Source of the DNA: Siphonodentalium dalli
Lineage: Eukaryota; Mollusca; Scaphopoda; Gadilida; Siphonodentaliidae
NCBI GenBank assembly: GCA_032622095.1
Contig: CP136062.1
Coordinates: 17,797,739 to 17,861,738, forward strand
Reading direction: 5' to 3'
Length of the DNA: 64,000 bases
In this document: piece after piece, positions 60,003 through 64,000 of the stretch
How positions within the stretch are numbered: position 1 is the stretch's first letter
Layout: every line of letters starts with the position of its first letter
Translations under genes and position numbers: made by a program
Notes under the pieces: generated by a model
Told to the model about the DNA's origin: nothing
The model's input: the letters and a program-made list of their open reading frames with translations, nothing else
Database searches by the model: none

Positions 60003-61356
60003 TATTATGAACTGTTGAGTAGACAATTTGCGCCTATATATGTATGCATATATTTGCATTCGGCCAACTGCTATCAAGACCATTGCTCACAATGCCAAGC
60101 GACAAATCATGGTAACAAAGACATTGTTGAAATTCTTGTATAATAAATACTAATATTCCAGGTCGCCACAAAATTATGGTGTATGTAGTTACTAGTTTAT
60201 TGTCTACACGATGTAAATCCATCACGATTGTGTTTATTATACACATATACTATCTCCAGCAATGACTAAGAACCGAAACTCTCATCAGTTCCAAGATATA
60301 CGAAAATATCACAGAAATATTACGAAAATATTTTTATCAGTTTTGAATTTAATGTGCACGAATTCAAAACTGAGCTAAAAATAGTACTGCGTGAATTTAA
60401 ATACGAGTAAGGTATGAATAGTGGGCTAGAATACGAGTAAGGTATGAATAGTGGGCTAGAATCAATATTACATTCATCTTCTGGGGACCTCATTCTTCTT
60501 AGGCCTCATCTTCTATGGAAAGTATCTTTATTATCAAATTAACCCGTTCACTACCGAAAACCAATGGGTAATTCCATCCCGTACGCCCCATATGGGATTG
60601 CATGTTTTGTCGATAGTAGTTGATATATTACCGATGTAGGAGTGATGTTTCCACCAATATCGGGTTATAATGATGCTGAAAAATAACATAAGGCAACAAC
60701 GAGATAACTCGTAGTCGGCAACTTCGACGGAATTAACCATTGTAGCTAGTGCCAGCTATAAGTTATCTCAAAGGTAAATAAATAAATATTACACTTTTGA
60801 TGACTTCGATAATATAGAGATCTATGCAAGTGCAAGAATATCATGTATAAGACATCGCAATGCATTTATATATAAACCCTGGTACAATCTGTCATCTAAG
60901 ACATTGCAAACATAATATTTATTTACCTACGAGATAACTCGTAGCTGTCACGAACGATGAACACTGGTAAATTCTGTGGACTAAAATTATATAAGACATG
61001 ATAAGTAAATTTATATATAAACGTATGCTCATTACCAAGGAACCGAACTTGCATGTAAACAAGTAAACATGAGTAAACAGGCCACATGTATTAATTCGCT
61101 TGTTGATGCAAGCCTGTGTTTAGTGTGCCTGTCATTTGCAGAATGAGGTCCCAAGAGGGTGACTTTAGTGGCCGCCAAAATAAAATGAAAATTACATTTT
61201 GTGCAAAATCGAACAGCTGGTGCCATAAGAGTGACAACACGCTCAATTTATATGAGGAAGAATGATTGCAGAGTAAAAGAAAAACTTTTTATCAGGGATG
61301 TACGAATTCTCTCTAATTTATCTCGCGAGAGATATAGCGAAAATCAAGGCCTCATA
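60003..61356. other. No gene; small direct repeat
   Basis: A 30-bp unit 'aatacgagtaaggtatgaat' plus 'agtgggctag' occurs twice (60402-60462). 'cgagataactcgtagtcggc' and 'cgagataactcgtagctgtc' at 60700 and 60930 are related words. Short frames are unsupported. Confidence 0.5.
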
Positions 61357-61859
61357 CAGTCTCTTTGAAAAGCTGACGAAACTCCTATATCCTATTAAAC
61401 TGTACTGAAGGGATTCCCTCTATTTCATTGGAGAGTGGCACAGACTACACGCGATTTCATTGGTTTATGGCATAACAGGTCACTTCACAGATCCGAGGTC
61501 AATGACGTGTTGACAATTTTCCCACACATTGTCAAACTCAATTACTGTTGGAAAACTGAATACAGGTGATATATCCAGAATTCATTTTACTAATTCATCG
61601 CAATATAGGAGACATCATCTTCATGTATTTATCAGTCAACGATATTCATGACTGATTCTTCTTTCGCATCTTGTTGTATTAACTATTTCTAAAAACTACG
61701 ATTCTCACAAACATTTACTACTCCAGGAATGCACTCCATATTAGGAAACAGTTTATTACATGATGTTGGGAATGCCGCGTCGTTGTAGAAATGAAATATA
61801 ATCGACACTTCTAGAGACGTACATCCGTTAAGATTATCATCGGCTTTTCAAAGAGACTG
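61357..61859. mobile_element. 503-bp element with CAGTCTCTTTGAAAAGC ends
   Basis: Left CAGTCTCTTTGAAAAGCTGA and right, inverted, CAGTCTCTTTGAAAAGCCGA. The interior has no reading frame. The fold-back at 2881 shares the motif. A target duplication is not evident. Confidence 0.7.
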
Positions 61860-61865
61860 GGCATC

Positions 61866-62072
61866 TACAGTAATGCTCTAAGTAATCGACTCTTTAACCA
61901 CAGCAGAATTATGGGTAATTTTTCAGGATTTAGTCGGAAAAATGGCTTGTTGCCATTCATCAGAAAGATCTCAGTGAGAGAATGGCAACAAGCCACATTT
62001 CCGACTAAATCCTGAAAAGTTACCCATAATTCTGCTGTGGTTAAGGAGTCTATTATTTAGGGCATCACTGTA
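61866..62072. mobile_element. Palindromic MITE, TACAGTAATG family, copy 4
   Basis: Starts TACAGTAATGCTCTAAGTAA; right end 'ggcatcactgta'. The arms match with a few mismatches. It lies 7 bp after the previous element. Confidence 0.9.
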
Positions 62073-62267
62073 TATATCCAATTTGAAACTGATTGAGGTT
62101 GTGCGGTAACGAATTGCATCATATGCATGGTACAGCACAACATGCCAATACATCGTAACTACGAAATATTGTCATCTGAACCCTAAAACCTTTGGTGGGT
62201 GTATGAGTACCTCATATAACAACAAATCAGCGGGTGAATATATTTGCAAATACTAAGTAATATTATA

Positions 62268-62352
62268 ATAATCAAACAAACAATATTATAATAATCATAC
62301 AAACAATATTATAATAATCATACAAACAATATTATAATAATCATACAAACAA
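62268..62352. repeat. 22-23-bp tandem repeat, about four copies
   Basis: Unit 'acaatattataataatcata', repeated with minor changes. Confidence 0.95.
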
Positions 62353-62517
62353 TATTATTAACAAGCACGAATCAATGTAAATTGTAAATAACAAAATTCT
62401 TTATTTCATATCCCCATAAAATGCCATAGACAATAAATTGAAAGAAGTGAGACCCAATCCGATGATGGCAAACATACTCCGCACAGATTCCCCATTACTA
62501 ATTATACGAAATCCCCT

Positions 62518-62634
62518 TTAACCCTTTAGAGCTCTTTCCATCAATGTATCACATTATTATAATCAATAAATTTGAAAAATGATCAAGGAAATATGGGTTG
62601 ATACAAAAATCGGACTTGGCACTGAAAGGGTTAA
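62518..62634. mobile_element. 117-bp TTAA-flanked mini-element
   Basis: TTAACCCTTTAGAGCTC at left; 'actgaaagggTTAA' at right. The inverted counterpart is at 52753. The first six bases after TTAA (CCCTTT) are the same as in the elements at 42350, 43701 and 51179. Confidence 0.8.
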
Positions 62635-63875
62635 TCTACAGTATCAGCCGTTAATAAATTACGTGACCTATGTTGTCTACTTGCACTTCTTCAAGTCCAC
62701 CCCCCTCCACACACATCAGTTATACCTGATATTATATTTATAATTCAAATATGCATATATATATATCCTCGTATGCATGCGCCCGTCATGCCTAATCGAT
62801 TATATTTATATTTTTGTTGATACATATTCTGTTTTGTGGGCAGCGGATGTCCATCTAAGTTTCCAATTTTTTATTACATATCACCAGGTTTGCATTGAAA
62901 CAAGAGCATCTCTTGGGCATGGCAAAATACGCCCGTGGTAATTTCAAGAAAGGGCCATAACGAGTAATCCATATACCAAATAAAAACAAACAGATAACTA
63001 AAGTTATAAACCGGTTCACACCCCTCGACCAATCAAATTGCTCCAATTTATGAACAATATTTCTTGTATGAATCTGTATTTCGATGGGGCCAAAATATAG
63101 ACTTGAGCTAAATATCACACAGAAATTGACATTAATTGGACAGTAAGCTGAAAGGAGATTGGGTCAGTAGGTGTGAAATTCTAACAATGCGCCATGATAA
63201 TGATCGCATCAGTCACTCGGAAAATAAAAAAAAAAATCATTCCATTATTAGCGGACATATAGAGGTGGGCTGCATGGCCCAGCATGGGTGGGGGCCCAAC
63301 ACTTTCGATTGAATATGTTTTGGTTTGTCGGGAGGGGCATGTGATTGGAAGTAAACTGAACGAGATCCAAACCTGTTTCGAATGTATAATCCACAATAAT
63401 CGTGTAATGATCTTTAGAATGATAACATTGAGAACATTCCACAAACTGTTCGCATATGCATGCATGTGCGTGGAATATTTCATCACACAAACTTCATGCA
63501 ATGTGGAATATAGTTTCACTTCAGAGTCCTAACAATACCGGAACATTGTCTCCTGTTTTCTGTACGATAATTCCATTATGACAACAAGATGAAAAATAAC
63601 CTTAACAGCCAAAACAGTTTATTCTCACAAGGAAGAATCTGTTTTATCAAGAAACACGCTATCAGTATAAAAACATTCTCAAATTTGGAGACAAAATGGT
63701 TTATCAATGATGATATATAATGCAGACGCAAGTGATCCGATTGTCAACGAGCAATTGACTAATTATTCAACAGGAATATGTAACACCACAAACCATTCAA
63801 TTAACCTCAGGTAATCATTGTATTGAATGTGGCTCAATACCTCTTTTCTCTGGGTGTGAATCAGTTTATAAATAT
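62635..63875. other. No gene recognised; one dispersed-repeat copy
   Basis: 62900-63030 carries 'agagcatctcttgggcatgg' and 'gcccgtggtaatttcaag', a relative of 45305-45480. Overlapping 80-112-aa frames at 63181-63532 on both strands are unsupported. Confidence 0.45.
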
Positions 63876-63958
63876 GTCATAACCCGCTTGGGTATCAGTA
63901 CAAGAAATACAGATCACGGTGCTGTATTTCTTGTACAGATACCCAAGCAGGTTATGAC
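63876..63958. repeat. Hairpin with 37-bp stem
   Basis: 'gtcataacccgcttgggtat' ... 'aagaaatacag', a 9-base loop, then the inverted copy ending 'gcaggttatgac', with two mismatches. Confidence 0.93.
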
Positions 63959-64000
63959 CTATACCTATCACCCGAAACCAAAATAATCGTCAAATTATAA

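Overview
The window looks like gene-poor, AT-rich, repeat-saturated DNA from an animal genome. No prokaryotic gene organisation is present. Coding remnants carry spliceosomal signals (polypyrimidine-AG acceptors, a GTAAGT donor), and nearly all recognisable coding matter belongs to transposable elements. The mix of short palindromic elements, sub-100-bp satellites and dispersed repeats with 'aagatggcggcc' and 'aaaaaggggcgtaactc' motifs fits a marine invertebrate. A bivalve mollusc is my best guess, by impression only. I found no tRNA, rRNA or CRISPR, and no intact host gene.

Layout. 1-2405 is a tandem duplication whose first copy carries a TA-flanked miniature element and whose second copy keeps the empty site. 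3690-4928 and 28094-29140 are the two halves of one LINE reverse-transcriptase gene. It is cut exactly between the Tyr and Ile codons of the usual LIYINDLP stretch by a 23.2-kb insertion (4929-28093). Both ends of that insertion are packed with variants of 'ctcctgagaa' and 'agggtagaaat'. Inside it lie an unrecognised minus-strand spliced gene or pseudogene (8159-9253), a 1.0-kb element with a perfect 8-bp target duplication (12200-13218), and two very large fold-back elements (about 14085-20531 and 20883-26150). The second fold-back holds a further nested transposon (24088-25530).

28-35 kb contains the LINE 3' end, an old remnant, an array of CGGTATACCG palindromes flanked by a perfect 9-bp duplication (30676-31126), an internally deleted hAT transposase gene with a BED zinc finger split by an intron (32802-33673), and a fragment resembling a retrotransposon C-terminus (34135-34545). 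From 35.6 to 56.6 kb the window is dominated by tandem arrays with units of about 30, 72, 66, 33, 30, 32, 57 and 30 bp. One array (38.3-39.8 kb) is built from a repeated splice acceptor plus the first codons of an exon, and two full copies of that terminal exon are embedded in it. Between and after the arrays are TTAA-flanked and TA-flanked palindromic miniature elements, a 2.75-kb transposon with 44-bp inverted ends and an 8-bp duplication (46996-49744), and a divergent repeat family that switches orientation.

The parts do not form a pathway. The window is a layered record of insertions, and several insertions can be verified inside the window because an uninterrupted paralogous copy is also present. 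All calls come from reading the sequence by eye; boundaries of diverged repeats are approximate.
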